Below, in pieces: positions 16,636 through 25,904 of a stretch of 45,535 nt of DNA. The notes beneath the pieces are model-generated. The model was not told where the DNA came from, made no database searches, and saw only the letters and a list, made by a program, of their open reading frames with translations. Numbering within the stretch: position 1 is the stretch's first letter; every line of letters starts with the position of its first letter. Source of the stretch: an uncultured Bryobacteraceae bacterium (lineage in GTDB: Bacteria > Acidobacteriota > Terriglobia > Bryobacterales > Bryobacteraceae); contig CATPCJ010000399.1 of the NCBI GenBank assembly GCA_955652915.1, positions 1-45,535 of the forward strand. Reading direction: 5' to 3'. Made by a program: the position numbers and the translations under genes.

Positions 16636-17148
16636 CTAGAAATATCTCTCCCGCAGTATTCCAACGTGATGGAGCTCGTGCCCGGCGATGATGTAACCCA
16701 GCGCCCGTACCGTGACCGAGGCGTCGCTGGCAGTGCCTGAGCGCATGGCGGCTTCGGGTGTGAGGCCGCGAAACAACAGGATAGTGGAACGCCGCACATG
16801 CTCGAATTCGTCGACTAAATCGGTCCATGGGTAGGTATCGAATCCCGCCGCCTCGACGTATGGATCTTGATCGAAGCCGGTTATGGGCTTTGGATCGTTG
16901 CGGGCAAATCGCAGGGCCCGGTAAGCGAAAATTCGCTCTGTGTCGCTGAGGTGGCCGATCATTTCCTTGATACTCCACTTGCCGGGCGCGTAACGGTGTA
17001 GCGATTTTTCGGCGGAGATGGAACGGAGGAAGGGGAGGGTGTCGTCGATTTGTTTTTCCAGCGTTGGGGTGAGGTCGCGCCCAGGGACCAGGTCGACGTA
17101 ACGGGAATAGTACGGCAGATGTTCGACAGCTTCAGGTGGTTGAATCAT
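16636..17148 (-). CDS. Cytoplasmic DinB-family protein
   Basis: 170 residues, no signal peptide. DinB_2 features: YAPGKWSIKEMIGHLSDTER (first His ligand helix), WTDLVDEFEHVRRS in the middle and LGYIIAGHELHHVGILRERY at the end with the two histidines. Members are metal-dependent thiol enzymes or uncharacterised. It is first in the minus-strand run DinB - mmcQ - CDF - polX - NUDIX and is divergent from the TIGR03435 gene, with both starts within about 35 bp. Confidence 0.86.
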   Translation of the reverse strand: MIQPPEAVEHLPYYSRYVDLVPGRDLTPTLEKQIDDTLPFLRSISAEKSLHRYAPGKWSIKEMIGHLSDTERIFAYRALRFARNDPKPITGFDQDPYVEAAGFDTYPWTDLVDEFEHVRRSTILLFRGLTPEAAMRSGTASDASVTVRALGYIIAGHELHHVGILRERYF

Positions 17149-17180
17149 AGTTGGATCAATACATCTATTATTGGCATAGT

Positions 17181-18053
17181 ATGGTGCGGACTTTGACGAA
17201 CTTCGGTATGGGCGGAAGACTGCTAATGCTTTTCGGCCTGGTGAGCGTGACGGGGAGTCTAGCGCAATTTCAAGTGGCGGCCATCAAGCCCAGCACTGGC
17301 GCCGGCAGTTCATCTGTGAGCATGCGTCCACGAGAGCTGATCGTCAAGAATACCACTCTGCGATTTCTGATCCGGATGGCGTACCAGGTTCGCGATTTTC
17401 AGATCACTGGTGGACCTGCCTGGATGAATTCCGATCGCTATGACATCACTGTTAAGATGGACGTCGACTGGATCAAGGAATCTCGGGAGAAGATGCTAGG
17501 CCAGATGCTTCAGGCGCTTCTCAAAGAGAGGTTTAAGCTGATTGTCCACCGGGAGACGAAGGAATTGCCGGTCTATTCACTGACTGTTTCAAAGTATGGA
17601 CTCAGACTGTCTCCGTCGAAGGGAAGTTGCACTCACTTTGAGTGGGGCAGGTACGCGATACCGCCGGGCAAGCAGCCGCCAGATTATTGCGGGGCCGTCG
17701 AGGCGGGCCCAAACCTTCGACTGAACCACACCTTGGATGGAGTGGGGATGAGCCTGGGTGGCGCGTCTGGCTTGACGACTGTGCTCTCGCGGGAGTTAGA
17801 CCGAAATGTTAACGACAAAACCGGGCTCACGGGATTATTTGACATCCACCTGGAATGGAACCGGGAAGCTACCGCGCGAAGCATGGGTCCGCAAGGGCGC
17901 GTCGATCCCGGTAAGCTCCCACCCTCGACGGACGATGAGAGCCCCTCCATATTTACCGCGGTAGAGGATCAGCTGGGGCTGAAGCTCGATTCGTACAACG
18001 GGCCGGTCGAAATTCTCGTCGTCGATCGGGCGGGAAAGCCGTCTGAGAATTAG
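17181..18053 (+). CDS. TIGR03435-family soil acidobacterial protein
   Basis: About 290 residues. Recognised from FQVAAIKPSTG at the mature N-terminus, the MRPRELIVKNTTLRFLIRMAY / FQITGGPAWMNSDRYDI core, MLQALLKERFKLIVHRETKELPVYSL, and the ending NGPVEILVVDRAGKPSEN. This family is greatly expanded in Solibacter-like genomes and has no known function. An N-terminal hydrophobic stretch suggests export. ATG 17181 is chosen; TTG 17151 (longer) and ATG 17208 (shorter, beginning at the signal sequence) are possible. No clear ribosome binding site decides it. Confidence 0.85.
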   Translation: MVRTLTNFGMGGRLLMLFGLVSVTGSLAQFQVAAIKPSTGAGSSSVSMRPRELIVKNTTLRFLIRMAYQVRDFQITGGPAWMNSDRYDITVKMDVDWIKESREKMLGQMLQALLKERFKLIVHRETKELPVYSLTVSKYGLRLSPSKGSCTHFEWGRYAIPPGKQPPDYCGAVEAGPNLRLNHTLDGVGMSLGGASGLTTVLSRELDRNVNDKTGLTGLFDIHLEWNREATARSMGPQGRVDPGKLPPSTDDESPSIFTAVEDQLGLKLDSYNGPVEILVVDRAGKPSEN

Positions 18054-18061
18054 GGAAGACG

Positions 18062-18185
18062 CGATCAAACCAATGGACCGGATGACGCCGCCGTCAGCAC
18101 GCACGGCTGTTCCATCGATCGCCGAAGCGGACGGACTGCCAACAAAGGCAAGCTCATCCGGCGTGGCGAACCGCTGCAGCCAGGA
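18062..18185 (-). pseudogene. C-terminal fragment of a short-chain dehydrogenase (SDR)
   Basis: The minus strand here encodes WLQRFATPDELAFVGSPSAS followed by AIDGTAVRADGGVIRSI. This is the well-known C-terminal end of SDR oxidoreductases (RFATPEE, SP-ASA-NG, DGGV-RS). There is no start codon, no Rossmann fold and no catalytic YxxxK in the vicinity, so it is a gene remnant. Its upstream edge meets the end of the PLP decarboxylase gene at about 18200. A matching N-terminal SDR fragment lies at 24229-24475 on the opposite strand. Confidence 0.7.
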
Positions 18186-18197
18186 TTGCCGCTGCGA

Positions 18198-18220
18198 CGC
18201 TTGCTTACGCGCGCGGTTCC
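18198..18220 (+). repeat. Interspersed 20-23 nt repeat, family E, copy 1
   Basis: CGCTTGCTTACGCGCGCGGT with TCC following. Close matches occur at 40913-40932 and, inverted, at 41634-41655. This copy overlaps the stop codon of the PLP decarboxylase gene and encodes its last residues. Confidence 0.7.
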
Positions 18221-19665
18221 GTAAGTGAGTCGCCGCTTTCAGAACCGCGACCTTGTGTCAGGGACCGCGCTACCGCGTTGACTACCCGTTCCACATCTTC
18301 CTCCGATGTCCGCCAGCTACAAACGCTAATTCGCATTGCCCGGCGCCCGCGCCAGGTCGTTCCGCCGAAGAATGCTTCACCAGTCGAAAGAATCGCAGCG
18401 ATCGTTTCGTCCGTGCGGCGGTCGTGATCCCGCTCGGTTGCGTCCGGCGAAGGATCGAGAAATCGAACCAGACCCTGGTTGATCACCGGCTCCCACAGCA
18501 GTTCGGCGCCCGGCAACCGGCCGATGCGCGTGGTCAGAGAATGTGCGTGCCGGCAGCAACGGTCTACCATGCCGGCCACGCCGTTGCGGCCCAGTTGCCG
18601 TAGCGCGGCATAAGTGGGAAAGCCGCGCGCGCGACGCGACCATTCGGGATTCCAGTCCATCTGATCGCGAGCGCCGCTGTCATGCGTCAAGTAAGGCGCG
18701 CGATGCGCGAGCGAGGCGCGATGCGATTCGGAATCCAGCACGAACGCATAGCCGCAATCGTAGGGAACGTTGAGCCACTTGTGTCCATCGGTGGCCCACG
18801 AATCGGCGGTGGAAACGCCGCGCACCAAGTGCCGGTAGGTGGGACTGGCCGCGGCCCACAGGCCAAATGCGCCGTCAACGTGCACCCAGGCGTTGTGCTC
18901 ATGCGCGATTGGAATCAATTGGTCGAAGGCGTCGTATGCGCCGCTGTTCACGTCGCCGGCTTGCAACAGAACGATAGCCGGGGCGGATGGGTTGGATTGC
19001 AACGCTTGCGCCAGGGCGCCGGGATGCAGCCGGCCTTGGGAATCAGTGGGAAGATCGCCGATGTGCCGCGTTCCCAATCCCAAGAGCCGAACGGCGCGCT
19101 CGAAAGTGCCATGCCGCTGATCGCTCGAGAAGATGCGAATAGGTGGAGCGCCGTACAGGCCCTGCCGCTCGACATCCCACCCACGCTTGGCGAGCAGCGC
19201 GTGACGCGCGGCGGCCAGGCAAGTAAAATGCGCCATCTGGCATCCACTGACGAGCGCGAAACTGGCCTGCGCGGGCAGATCCAGAACTTCCTTCAGCCAC
19301 GCGCCGGCCACCTCTTCGACAATCGCCGCCGCGGGTCCGCAGGTGTACATTGCGGCGTTCTGATCCCAAGCCGCGGTTAGCCAATCAGCCGCCAGGGCCG
19401 CGGGAAGCGATCCACCCACTACCCAGCCGAAGAAACGCCCGCCCGCCGATCCGAGGATGCCCCCTTCGACATCGTGGACCAGTTCGGCCACGACTTGACC
19501 CGGATCCAGTCCGTCATCAGTCAGCTCTTTTCGTAGCTGTTTACGTAGAAGATCCAGATCGGCGGTCGCGCCGGCAGCCAGACGATCCTGGTTCTCGAGG
19601 TGGAGCAGCGCCTGGTCCAGAGCAAAACTCAGCGGTTGTCGAAAAACACTTTCGGATTTCTGCAC
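18205..19665 (-). CDS. Pyridoxal-phosphate-dependent group II decarboxylase
   Basis: 486 residues, fold type I. Recognised as an aromatic-L-amino-acid/glutamate decarboxylase-type enzyme from the glycine-rich GSAGGRFFGWVVGGSLPA and FALVSGCQMAHFTCLAAARHA segments, the HVDGAFGLWAA aspartate region and ATDGHKWLNVPYDCGY, which holds the PLP lysine K296. The substrate amino acid is not determined. The start is uncertain: GTG 19665 has AAGGA directly adjacent, which is too close, while GTG 19647 has it too far. It starts 10 nt after the stop of the hybrid kinase gene, so the two are likely co-transcribed. The C-terminal TEPRA is encoded by a dispersed repeat. Confidence 0.87.
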   Translation of the reverse strand: MQKSESVFRQPLSFALDQALLHLENQDRLAAGATADLDLLRKQLRKELTDDGLDPGQVVAELVHDVEGGILGSAGGRFFGWVVGGSLPAALAADWLTAAWDQNAAMYTCGPAAAIVEEVAGAWLKEVLDLPAQASFALVSGCQMAHFTCLAAARHALLAKRGWDVERQGLYGAPPIRIFSSDQRHGTFERAVRLLGLGTRHIGDLPTDSQGRLHPGALAQALQSNPSAPAIVLLQAGDVNSGAYDAFDQLIPIAHEHNAWVHVDGAFGLWAAASPTYRHLVRGVSTADSWATDGHKWLNVPYDCGYAFVLDSESHRASLAHRAPYLTHDSGARDQMDWNPEWSRRARGFPTYAALRQLGRNGVAGMVDRCCRHAHSLTTRIGRLPGAELLWEPVINQGLVRFLDPSPDATERDHDRRTDETIAAILSTGEAFFGGTTWRGRRAMRISVCSWRTSEEDVERVVNAVARSLTQGRGSESGDSLTEPRA

Positions 19666-19674
19666 TCCTTCAGT

Positions 19675-22650
19675 TTAAGAAACGCCTGGCGTTACCGTGT
19701 GCCCGACGATCTCTTCGATCAGCCCGAAGAATTCCTCCGGTTGAATCGGCTTGGAGATGTAACCCCGCATGCCGGCGGCCAGGCACTTGTCGCGGTCGCC
19801 TTTCATGGCATGCGCGGTCATCGCGATGATAGGCGCGCTTCGAAACCCTTCCGCTTCCCGCCGCCGCAGGATTCGAGTGGCCTCCAGACCATCCATCTCC
19901 GGCATTTGGATATCCATTAGAACTAAGTCGAAACTCTCCCGCTCGATGGCCTCCAGCGCCGCACGGCCATGATTAACCACGACGACTTCGTGCCCTTGCC
20001 CTTCCAGCAGTCGAATGGCCAGGAGCTGGTTCACACGATTATCTTCCGCCAACAAAATTTTGAGGCGTCCGATTGTAGAAGCGGGATTCGGCGTCTTCCG
20101 GGCCGAACTCTTCTCGTTCATTTTCTGGGGAGCATCGCACACGGTGCAGCGGGTGGTAAACGTAAAAGTGCTTCCTTGCCCCGGCGTGCTGGTTACGGAA
20201 ATGGACCCGCCCATCAACTCCACCAGGCTCGAACAGATGGCGAGACCGAGGCCGGTTCCTCCGTATTTGCGAGTAACCGATCCGTCGGCCTGCCGAAATG
20301 GCTCGAAGATCAGTTTGCTTTGTTCCACCGAGAGCCCAATGCCTGTATCGGTGACGCTGAAGCGCAGCATGGGAACGTGGAGCCGTCTGTCGAGGGACAC
20401 CTCCACCCGCACGGAACCGGACGGAGTGAACTTAACGGCATTGTTGATCAGATTGAGCAACACCTGGCGCACGCGGTTGGGATCTCCGAGCAGGTGGTCC
20501 GGCGCCGTGGGATCCACCGTGGAAGACAATGCCAGTCCCTTGTCGCGCGCCATGAATTCGAGAGTGCCATGAGCTTCCGAGACGCATTGCCGCAACGAAA
20601 ATGGGATCGATTCCAGCTCCATGCGTCCGGCCTCGATCTTCGAGAAATCGAGAATGTCATTCAAAAGCCCCAACAGCGCGTCGGCGGACGTCTTGGCGAT
20701 TCGTAGATGCTCGCGCTGTTCATCGTGCAGGTGAGTACCCAGCACCAGCCCCATCATGCCCAGCACACCGTTCATCGGCGTACGGATTTCATGACTCATG
20801 TTCGCCAGAAATTCGCTCTTGGCGCGGCTGGCCTCTTCAGCCCGGATCTTGGCTTCATCCAGTTGAGAGGTCCGCTCGCGCACCTTGCGGTCCAGGTCCG
20901 CCAGGAGCGCGTGTAATTCCGCGTTCAACCGCTCGCGATCCAGCAGCGCGGCGCGTAACTGCGTATAGGATTCGTTCAACCGCACTGACATCTGGTCGAA
21001 ATCTTCCACCAGTTGCTCCACTTCGGCGGGCGCTTGCGCGGGCAGTTGGATTTTCTCCGGCGAATCGCCCTTCATCGTGAATTCACGGACGCGCTTTACC
21101 AACAGTTCCAGTGGTGAAGTGATGTTGCCGCCGATCACGCGCGCAAACAGGAGAGAGAGTCCGATGGCGGCCAGGAGCCAGGCCAACGTCATCCCGTAGT
21201 AACGTTCGGTTTGACGGTGAATTTCGCTCAGGGGCTGGTCGACAAAGACCCGCCATTTCGTCAGCCCGCCTGCGGCATGACTTACCAGGTATCCCCCTTT
21301 ACCTTGGCGTGAATGCGGTGCGTCCAATACAAACGAGCCGCGGCCCACCTTGGAGCCCTTCACCAGCGCGGAATTCTCGATTGACTCCAGCGGGCGATAT
21401 TCTGTTCCACGATTGGAATAGATCACGCGATCGCGTTGATCCAGAATCAAAATAGCGGCGCCGTTCAAGGTTCGATAGTTCTGGTCGAATCGCTCGAAGT
21501 TCGAAAGCTTTAGCGACCCTACCACCAGCCCGCAAAGCTCCCCGCTCCTGGTGAACAGCGGCGCCGTGATCGAAACGATCGGCTGCAGGGCGACGCGTCC
21601 AACGATCACGTCCGAGATGTAGGATTCGCGCGTCTCCATGGTCTTGCGGAAATATTCGCGATCGGTCATGGTGGCGTTCGTTTCCACTGCCGCGCCGGGT
21701 TTTCGCGACAGCACTTCCTTGCCGTCCGCCATGCGATTGGGATGCACGCCGATCGGAATCCCACGCTGGTCGGCAACCGTCAGGGTTTGAAAACCGGGGT
21801 AGATGGCGTGGCTCTCTTCCAAACGGAGATTCAGGGTATCGGAATCGAAGCGATCCTCATTACTGATCGCTTGTGCCAGGGAAAGGAGCGCGAGCTGGTG
21901 CCGGGTAACGTAGTCATTAAGATTTTGCCGGATGGCCGTAGCCGCTTCCTGCAGCCGCTGGCCCGCCTCCGTCTCCTGATGGCCTGCGTACATCTGCCCA
22001 TTGACGATGTTGAGCAGCAGCAGCGGCACCGTGGCAACCAGCAGAAGCCCGTGCGAGAGCTGCGCGCGCAGCGGTTGACGGGCGGCTGCTACCTGCGTGG
22101 ATCCACAAAATCTCTGTAGTGCCGGAACACTGACGAGCACCTCGGCGATCATTACGTTCAATACGCCATTCACCGGGTACTTGACCACGGTCAGCCAGCC
22201 CCGGAACGCTGGATACTTCATTAGCACGATGAAGACCGCGATCGCGAGCGGCGTGCCGATTACTGTCCAATAAATCAAGTCGGCTATCACCGGCCTTCGC
22301 CGCCGCTGAACCAGCCAGCCGACCACCAGAGCTTCCAGTACCAGGAACAGCGCGGTTTCCGGATGCCGCCATAGCGCTACCGGGGGCAATGCAATCATCA
22401 GAGCCGCGGTGGCCCCGTAGAGGGGTCCGTAGAGCAGCGTAATCGCCAGGTAAAACACGCCGCCGAACAAGAGGGGCGTGTCCGCGAAGACATTAATTTG
22501 AGGTAGATTGGCGAAAAATCCCAGGGTTCCGAAGGCGAGAGTGACGAAAAAAGCTCGGGATCTTGATCCTCCGGGGGGCACATCTTCTTTTCGACTGTAA
22601 GACGCTAGTACTTTAGGCGAACGGGGGTTGAACCGATCGGCAGGAGGCAC
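19675..22650 (-). CDS. Hybrid sensor histidine kinase/response regulator with membrane sensor and Cache domain
   Basis: 991 residues. Residues about 33-185 form a multi-pass membrane module (MASE1-like). A further TM at about 201-217 leads to a periplasmic double-Cache-like domain (about 220-480) with [19 protein letters not shown] and a second TM near 490-510. A HAMP linker and coiled coil follow to about 605. HisKA has the phospho-acceptor H620 in [15 protein letters not shown], HATPase_c shows DTGIGLS and [11 protein letters not shown], and a C-terminal receiver domain has D913 in [13 protein letters not shown]. It senses an external small ligand and starts a phosphorelay; no Hpt or output regulator is adjacent. 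The GTG start is without a strong ribosome binding site; the N-terminus could be somewhat shorter. Confidence 0.9.
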   Translation of the reverse strand: MPPADRFNPRSPKVLASYSRKEDVPPGGSRSRAFFVTLAFGTLGFFANLPQINVFADTPLLFGGVFYLAITLLYGPLYGATAALMIALPPVALWRHPETALFLVLEALVVGWLVQRRRRPVIADLIYWTVIGTPLAIAVFIVLMKYPAFRGWLTVVKYPVNGVLNVMIAEVLVSVPALQRFCGSTQVAAARQPLRAQLSHGLLLVATVPLLLLNIVNGQMYAGHQETEAGQRLQEAATAIRQNLNDYVTRHQLALLSLAQAISNEDRFDSDTLNLRLEESHAIYPGFQTLTVADQRGIPIGVHPNRMADGKEVLSRKPGAAVETNATMTDREYFRKTMETRESYISDVIVGRVALQPIVSITAPLFTRSGELCGLVVGSLKLSNFERFDQNYRTLNGAAILILDQRDRVIYSNRGTEYRPLESIENSALVKGSKVGRGSFVLDAPHSRQGKGGYLVSHAAGGLTKWRVFVDQPLSEIHRQTERYYGMTLAWLLAAIGLSLLFARVIGGNITSPLELLVKRVREFTMKGDSPEKIQLPAQAPAEVEQLVEDFDQMSVRLNESYTQLRAALLDRERLNAELHALLADLDRKVRERTSQLDEAKIRAEEASRAKSEFLANMSHEIRTPMNGVLGMMGLVLGTHLHDEQREHLRIAKTSADALLGLLNDILDFSKIEAGRMELESIPFSLRQCVSEAHGTLEFMARDKGLALSSTVDPTAPDHLLGDPNRVRQVLLNLINNAVKFTPSGSVRVEVSLDRRLHVPMLRFSVTDTGIGLSVEQSKLIFEPFRQADGSVTRKYGGTGLGLAICSSLVELMGGSISVTSTPGQGSTFTFTTRCTVCDAPQKMNEKSSARKTPNPASTIGRLKILLAEDNRVNQLLAIRLLEGQGHEVVVVNHGRAALEAIERESFDLVLMDIQMPEMDGLEATRILRRREAEGFRSAPIIAMTAHAMKGDRDKCLAAGMRGYISKPIQPEEFFGLIEEIVGHTVTPGVS

Positions 22651-22839
22651 TTGGTGGTTCCGATGTCTTTGCCAATTTCAAGCCAAGTTTGACGAGGGGT
22701 AGGCCCGCTTCGTCAGGATCGCCGCTGGCCGCGAAAACGGGCGTTTCCCGGCGCGCACCGTGTCCCGGGCAAGTGAACCCACCGCACTTCCACGTTGGTA
22801 GTGGCCGCGCGGAACCGCTGGGACAAACGGCCGCGAAGA

Positions 22840-24051
22840 TTACGACACCGTGTGCGTGGCCAGGTCGATGGTCAGCGGGTCGTACGGTTTGGTGTGTTGG
22901 CTGCCCTGTGGCCAGAACTGGACCGTGATCTTTTTCGCCGACGCGGTCACGAACAAATACCCCAGAGAAGACATCGCGGCGTCATAGGTGACTTCATTGC
23001 TCGCGCCGGCCGGCTGACCGGTGGCCGGCACCACCGGCTGAGGCGGCATGCCGCCCGTGCCCACGACAATATAGGGTACCTGCTTGCCGCCAATTCGACG
23101 CGTGTAGCGCTGGTAGGTGTGGGAGTGGGCAGAGAGGAACAGGTCCGGAAAGACCCCGGCCTGGGCGCAGGCAGCGTCGATGCTCTGGTTCATTTCCGTG
23201 CTGCCACTGTGACCGCTCTGGCTGTAAGGCGGATGATGCGTGGCGACGATCAGCGCCTTCTTCTGTTTCGCCGTGGCGATGGAGGACAGCGTCCGGGCAA
23301 GCCAGTCTAGCTGCGAGGTATCGGCTTTCCCGTTGGTGATGCCCTCGATATAGCCCGGATTCTCCAGCAAATTGGAATACAGCCCGATTATTCGCACGAA
23401 TGGCGCCTCGAGCAACCAGTAGACACCCGGCTGGGTCATGGTCTCGCGGTAAATGCCGCTTCCCGAAGCCTGCGGCGGAACGGCGGCCATAGCGGCACAG
23501 AAGTTGTCGCTAAAGGCCTTGAGGGACGGACTGTCCGCGGGAGATTTGACTTCGCCGTCGTGATTTCCGGGGATGGCGATGATCTTGCCGGGATAGTGCT
23601 TGTAAGGTATGTAGAAACGTTCGCCGTAATGATTCCCCTTGTCGTTCCCGTAGATCACGTCGCCAAGATGAAATAGAAAAGCCGGATTCAGAGCGCCGGA
23701 GCCCGCCGTGAAGTCGGTGGCCATCTCATCGGAAATCTGCTGGGCTTCGTGCGCATTGCCCACTCCGCTGTCGCCGAGGGCGTGGAAGCGAATTTCGCCG
23801 AGGTCTTCGATTTCCTTGACGCCTACGGCGCCGATCACCTCGGAAAGATCCATCTTGCCTCCCCGGACAGCGGGGGGAATCGGACCGAGTTGCTTTTTGC
23901 TCCAGCCGGTAATGCTGGCATGCCCGTTGATAAGGAGGCGCTGCGCGGGCGGGGCGGGTAGAAAGAACGGGTGAGCAAAGCGGGCCTTCGAATACTTGGT
24001 GGAGACCTGATTCGCTGTCGTCGGTCCGGACGGGTCTATTTTCTTGGGCAT
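22840..24051 (-). CDS. Calcineurin-like metallophosphoesterase (purple acid phosphatase type)
   Basis: 403 residues. The metal-ligand motifs of the superfamily are all present: ALGDSGVGN (D94), FHLGDVIYGND (D131), IPGNHDGE (N163, H164), ATHHPPYS and SAHSHTYQR. The spacing and the GDxxYG/HSHTYQR wording resemble purple acid phosphatases and related phosphodiesterases. No signal peptide is evident at the chosen start, so location is uncertain. ATG 24051 is preceded by GGAGAAG; the 37 extra residues of the longer frame look spurious. It is upstream of the kinase gene on the same strand but 189 bp apart, without a recognisable signal in the gap. Confidence 0.88.
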   Translation of the reverse strand: MPKKIDPSGPTTANQVSTKYSKARFAHPFFLPAPPAQRLLINGHASITGWSKKQLGPIPPAVRGGKMDLSEVIGAVGVKEIEDLGEIRFHALGDSGVGNAHEAQQISDEMATDFTAGSGALNPAFLFHLGDVIYGNDKGNHYGERFYIPYKHYPGKIIAIPGNHDGEVKSPADSPSLKAFSDNFCAAMAAVPPQASGSGIYRETMTQPGVYWLLEAPFVRIIGLYSNLLENPGYIEGITNGKADTSQLDWLARTLSSIATAKQKKALIVATHHPPYSQSGHSGSTEMNQSIDAACAQAGVFPDLFLSAHSHTYQRYTRRIGGKQVPYIVVGTGGMPPQPVVPATGQPAGASNEVTYDAAMSSLGYLFVTASAKKITVQFWPQGSQHTKPYDPLTIDLATHTVS

Positions 24052-24228
24052 GGACTTCTCCTTCTCCGTGGCGATATTCGCAACGGCTCCGTCTGTAATA
24101 GCGCGTTTATCGAAGAAGAAGGGACACCGCCTGTGGCGAGAAGTCTTACAACACTGTTTCAACTACGCGAACCAGGCGCCGAAGACGCAAGCCGCCTCAG
24201 CCGACCTCACTGGCCAAGGAGGAGGCCA

Positions 24229-24475
24229 AAAGTAATCGTGAATGGGCTTGTGCAGGAGTGGGGTGAGCACGCGATGGTGGCCAGCGGCGCCACGCGCGGA
24301 ATCGCGGCCGACCTGGGCACCGAGTGCTGGAGCGGCCGCGGTGATCGCGCGTTTCCCGGCTGTCGACATCCTGGCGAGCAATCCCGGCAGCTTCGAGACG
24401 AAGCCGTGTGAACAAATCCCAGACGCCGATTGGCGCCGATTGTGCGAGACAAGCGTAAGAGCGGAGTGCGCTTGA
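24229..24475 (+). pseudogene. N-terminal fragment of a short-chain dehydrogenase, frameshifted
   Basis: Frame 1 reads KVIVNGLVQEWGEHAMVASG then ATRGIAADLGTE. The sense then moves to frame 2 near 24325, reading AAAVIARFPAVDILASNPGS and FETKPCEQIPDADWRRLCE, until a stop at 24475. This matches the first third of SDR oxidoreductases (VIVNGR, GIAADLG, VDILVNNxG, DADWRR). The NNAG motif is degraded to SNPG and the rest of the gene is missing. It looks like the partner half of the SDR fragment at 18062-18185. It sits in a gene-poor stretch (24052-25045) holding several relics. Confidence 0.68.
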
Positions 24476-24624
24476 GCCGCCACTGAATCGGCCAGATGAA
24501 GTAGAAGAGCTGGGGGCGAATCGTGTTCATCAGGCGGTTCGGGCGTTTTCTTTCTTCGGTAACGAAATAACCATGTCAAAAGATCAGCGATCGGCCGACG
24601 TAGCGCACGCCCTCATGCGTGCCG

Positions 24625-24643
24625 TGTCGAGACTCTCTCGACA
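24625..24643. repeat. Perfect hairpin resembling family C modules
   Basis: TGTCGAGACTCTCTCGACA: an 8-bp perfect stem with a 3-nt loop, followed by a GAGAAAG stretch. The design resembles the CTCGAGAC/GTCTCGAG modules of family C at 33876-33985 and 35405-35491. It may be a diverged copy. Confidence 0.45.
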
Positions 24644-24713
24644 CCTATCCGCGCGGAGAAAGCCCGGGCGTCGGCACGAGCGCGTGGGCTATGTCGAAAA
24701 TGGAATAGTTATT

Positions 24714-24736
24714 GCAGGCAAGAGTGCCTGCCTCAC
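24714..24736. repeat. Family A-like half unit
   Basis: GCAGGCAAGAGTGCCTGC followed by CTCAC. It has a 7-bp perfect stem and ends CCTGCCTCAC, exactly as the right end of family A copy 1 (3819-3828). Confidence 0.55.
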
Positions 24737-24775
24737 AGGTTTGCAACACAGTTGCGCAGACGTATCCTGCCGCGA

Positions 24776-25021
24776 GGTATCGTCACGCTGGTGCTCTCTC
24801 GCGCGCTGCTTTGGACTCTTGCCGGCGCGGCTGCTGGAGCCATCGGTTCCGTATTCGCCGCGCGCGCCTTGCGGACCATGCTGTTCCAAGTTCCGCAACA
24901 GGACCCCTGGACCTGGGGCGTCGCGCTGCCGGCCCTCCTGCTAATCGCTCTTGGGGCTGCGTGGATTCCATCCCGCAGAGCCGCGCGAGTGGATCCCATG
25001 GCTGCCCTCCGCCAAGAATGA
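24776..25021 (+). pseudogene. C-terminal fragment of an acidobacterial-type (ADOP) ABC permease
   Basis: About 80 codons: LSRALLWTLAGAAAGAIGSV then RALRTMLFQVPQQDPWTW, a last membrane helix and the ending IPSRRAARVDPMAALRQE. This is the standard end of MacB/FtsX-like ADOP permeases, which are normally about 800 residues. The rest of the protein is absent upstream, where only relic sequence and hairpins lie. It is a truncated remnant. ADOP permeases are a feature of acidobacterial genomes. Confidence 0.75.
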
Positions 25022-25045
25022 CATCGTCAAGTACTTCTACCGATA

Positions 25046-25397
25046 ATGAACGTGCCGCCGGAAACCGGCCTCGACCGAATGGCCGAAGGTGTACGAGGAT
25101 TTAACCGCTTCTATACCCGCCAATTCGGGATCTTGCAGAAGGGTTATCTGAAGAGTCCATTTTCTTTGGCGGAGGTCCGCGTCCTCTACGAATTGGCGCA
25201 TCGGGAGAAACCAACGGCGGCGGAAATTTCGGCCGAGTCTCGGGCTGGATGCCGGCTATCTCAGCCGCATCGTGCTGCACTTCCAAAAACGCGGCCTAAT
25301 CGCCCGGCGCCACCGGGAACAGCAGATCCGGCTTCTTTTCCAACGCGCCAAACAGCTTGGTTTACAAGTAGTTTCGCCCACTCCTGTCCAAACCTGA
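25046..25397 (+). pseudogene. MarR-family regulator fragment with frameshift
   Basis: ATG 25046 opens a MarR-type N-terminus: MAEGVRGFNRFYTRQFGILQ, FSLAEVRVLYELAHREKPTA and AEISAES. Near 25240 the frame shifts, and the homologous sequence continues as GLDAGYLSRIVLHFQKRGLI then ARRHREQQIRLLFQRAKQ to a stop at 25395-25397. The DNA-binding helices are split between frames and the rest of the protein (in related proteins often a fused GNAT acetyltransferase) is missing. A copy of a family C repeat end lies just after it. Confidence 0.7.
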
Positions 25398-25418
25398 CGC
25401 AGAGGTGGTTTCGGGAAA

Positions 25419-25436
25419 GTGTCCGCGCCACGTATT
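25419..25436 (+). repeat. Right end of a family C repeat
   Basis: GTGTCCGCGCCACGTATT is identical over 18 nt to the right end of the complete element at 33876-33985. No left half is visible upstream, so it is a fragment left among the gene relics. Confidence 0.65.
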
Positions 25437-25439
25437 ACG

Positions 25440-25904
25440 CTAGAGGAGTTTGCGGATAGCGGCTTCCACCGTGCCCATGTCCGTCTCGCCGATGAAGGAT
25501 CTGACTTTCTGTCCGGCCTTGTCATAGAGGAACAGGGCGGGCAGGGCTCCACTCCATTTCGCGTCAATTGAATTTATGAACCGATCGTCGTCCTTGGCCT
25601 GCTTGCGATACACCGGTCCGTGGACGGCGAATTGCTTCAACACCTTTTCGGCGTCGGCGGCTTGCTCGGGTTCGTCCGCGGAAATTGTGATGAGCTCAAA
25701 GCCCTGAGATCGGAGCTTAGCCTCGAGGCGCGCCAACTGAGGGAGTTCCACGCGGCACGGCTCGCACCAGGTGGCCCAAAAATCGTAGAGAATTACCTTG
25801 CCCTTGTGCGCTTCCACCAGCCTTTGGAATGCTGCTTCGTCCAGGGTGGGCAGCGCGCAAGCCCCGAAGACCGGCAGCAGGAACAATGCAAGAACCCGCA
25901 TCAT
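25440..25904 (-). CDS. TlpA/thioredoxin-like secreted protein
   Basis: 154 residues. Signal peptide (MMRVLALFLLPVFGACA), then a thioredoxin fold with VILYDFWATWCEPCRVELPQ, active-site C47 and C50 in WCEPC. The later SGALPALFLYD supplies the cis-proline region. It is a periplasmic thiol-disulfide protein of the TlpA/ResA type, likely a reductant for other exported proteins. ATG 25904 overlaps the TGA of the upstream redoxin gene (ATGA); a second ATG follows at once at 25901. The coupling suggests that the two work together. Confidence 0.88.
   Translation of the reverse strand: MMRVLALFLLPVFGACALPTLDEAAFQRLVEAHKGKVILYDFWATWCEPCRVELPQLARLEAKLRSQGFELITISADEPEQAADAEKVLKQFAVHGPVYRKQAKDDDRFINSIDAKWSGALPALFLYDKAGQKVRSFIGETDMGTVEAAIRKLL

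Larger units (their letters stand above)
24476..24775. other. Relic-rich spacer with two hairpin repeats
   Basis: No credible gene on either strand. Contains the TGTCGAGA-CTC-TCTCGACA hairpin (24625-24643) and a family A-like hairpin (24714-24736). Short open frames here lack ribosome binding sites and known motifs. Confidence 0.5.

Noticed and set aside
22651..22839. Gap between kinase and metallophosphoesterase as a possible small gene or RNA
   Set aside because: No frame, hairpin or repeat that stands out.
24207..24530. Minus-strand frame MNTIRPQLFYFIWPIQWRLK...
   Set aside because: No ribosome binding site or recognisable domain, and it runs antisense through the clear SDR remnant.
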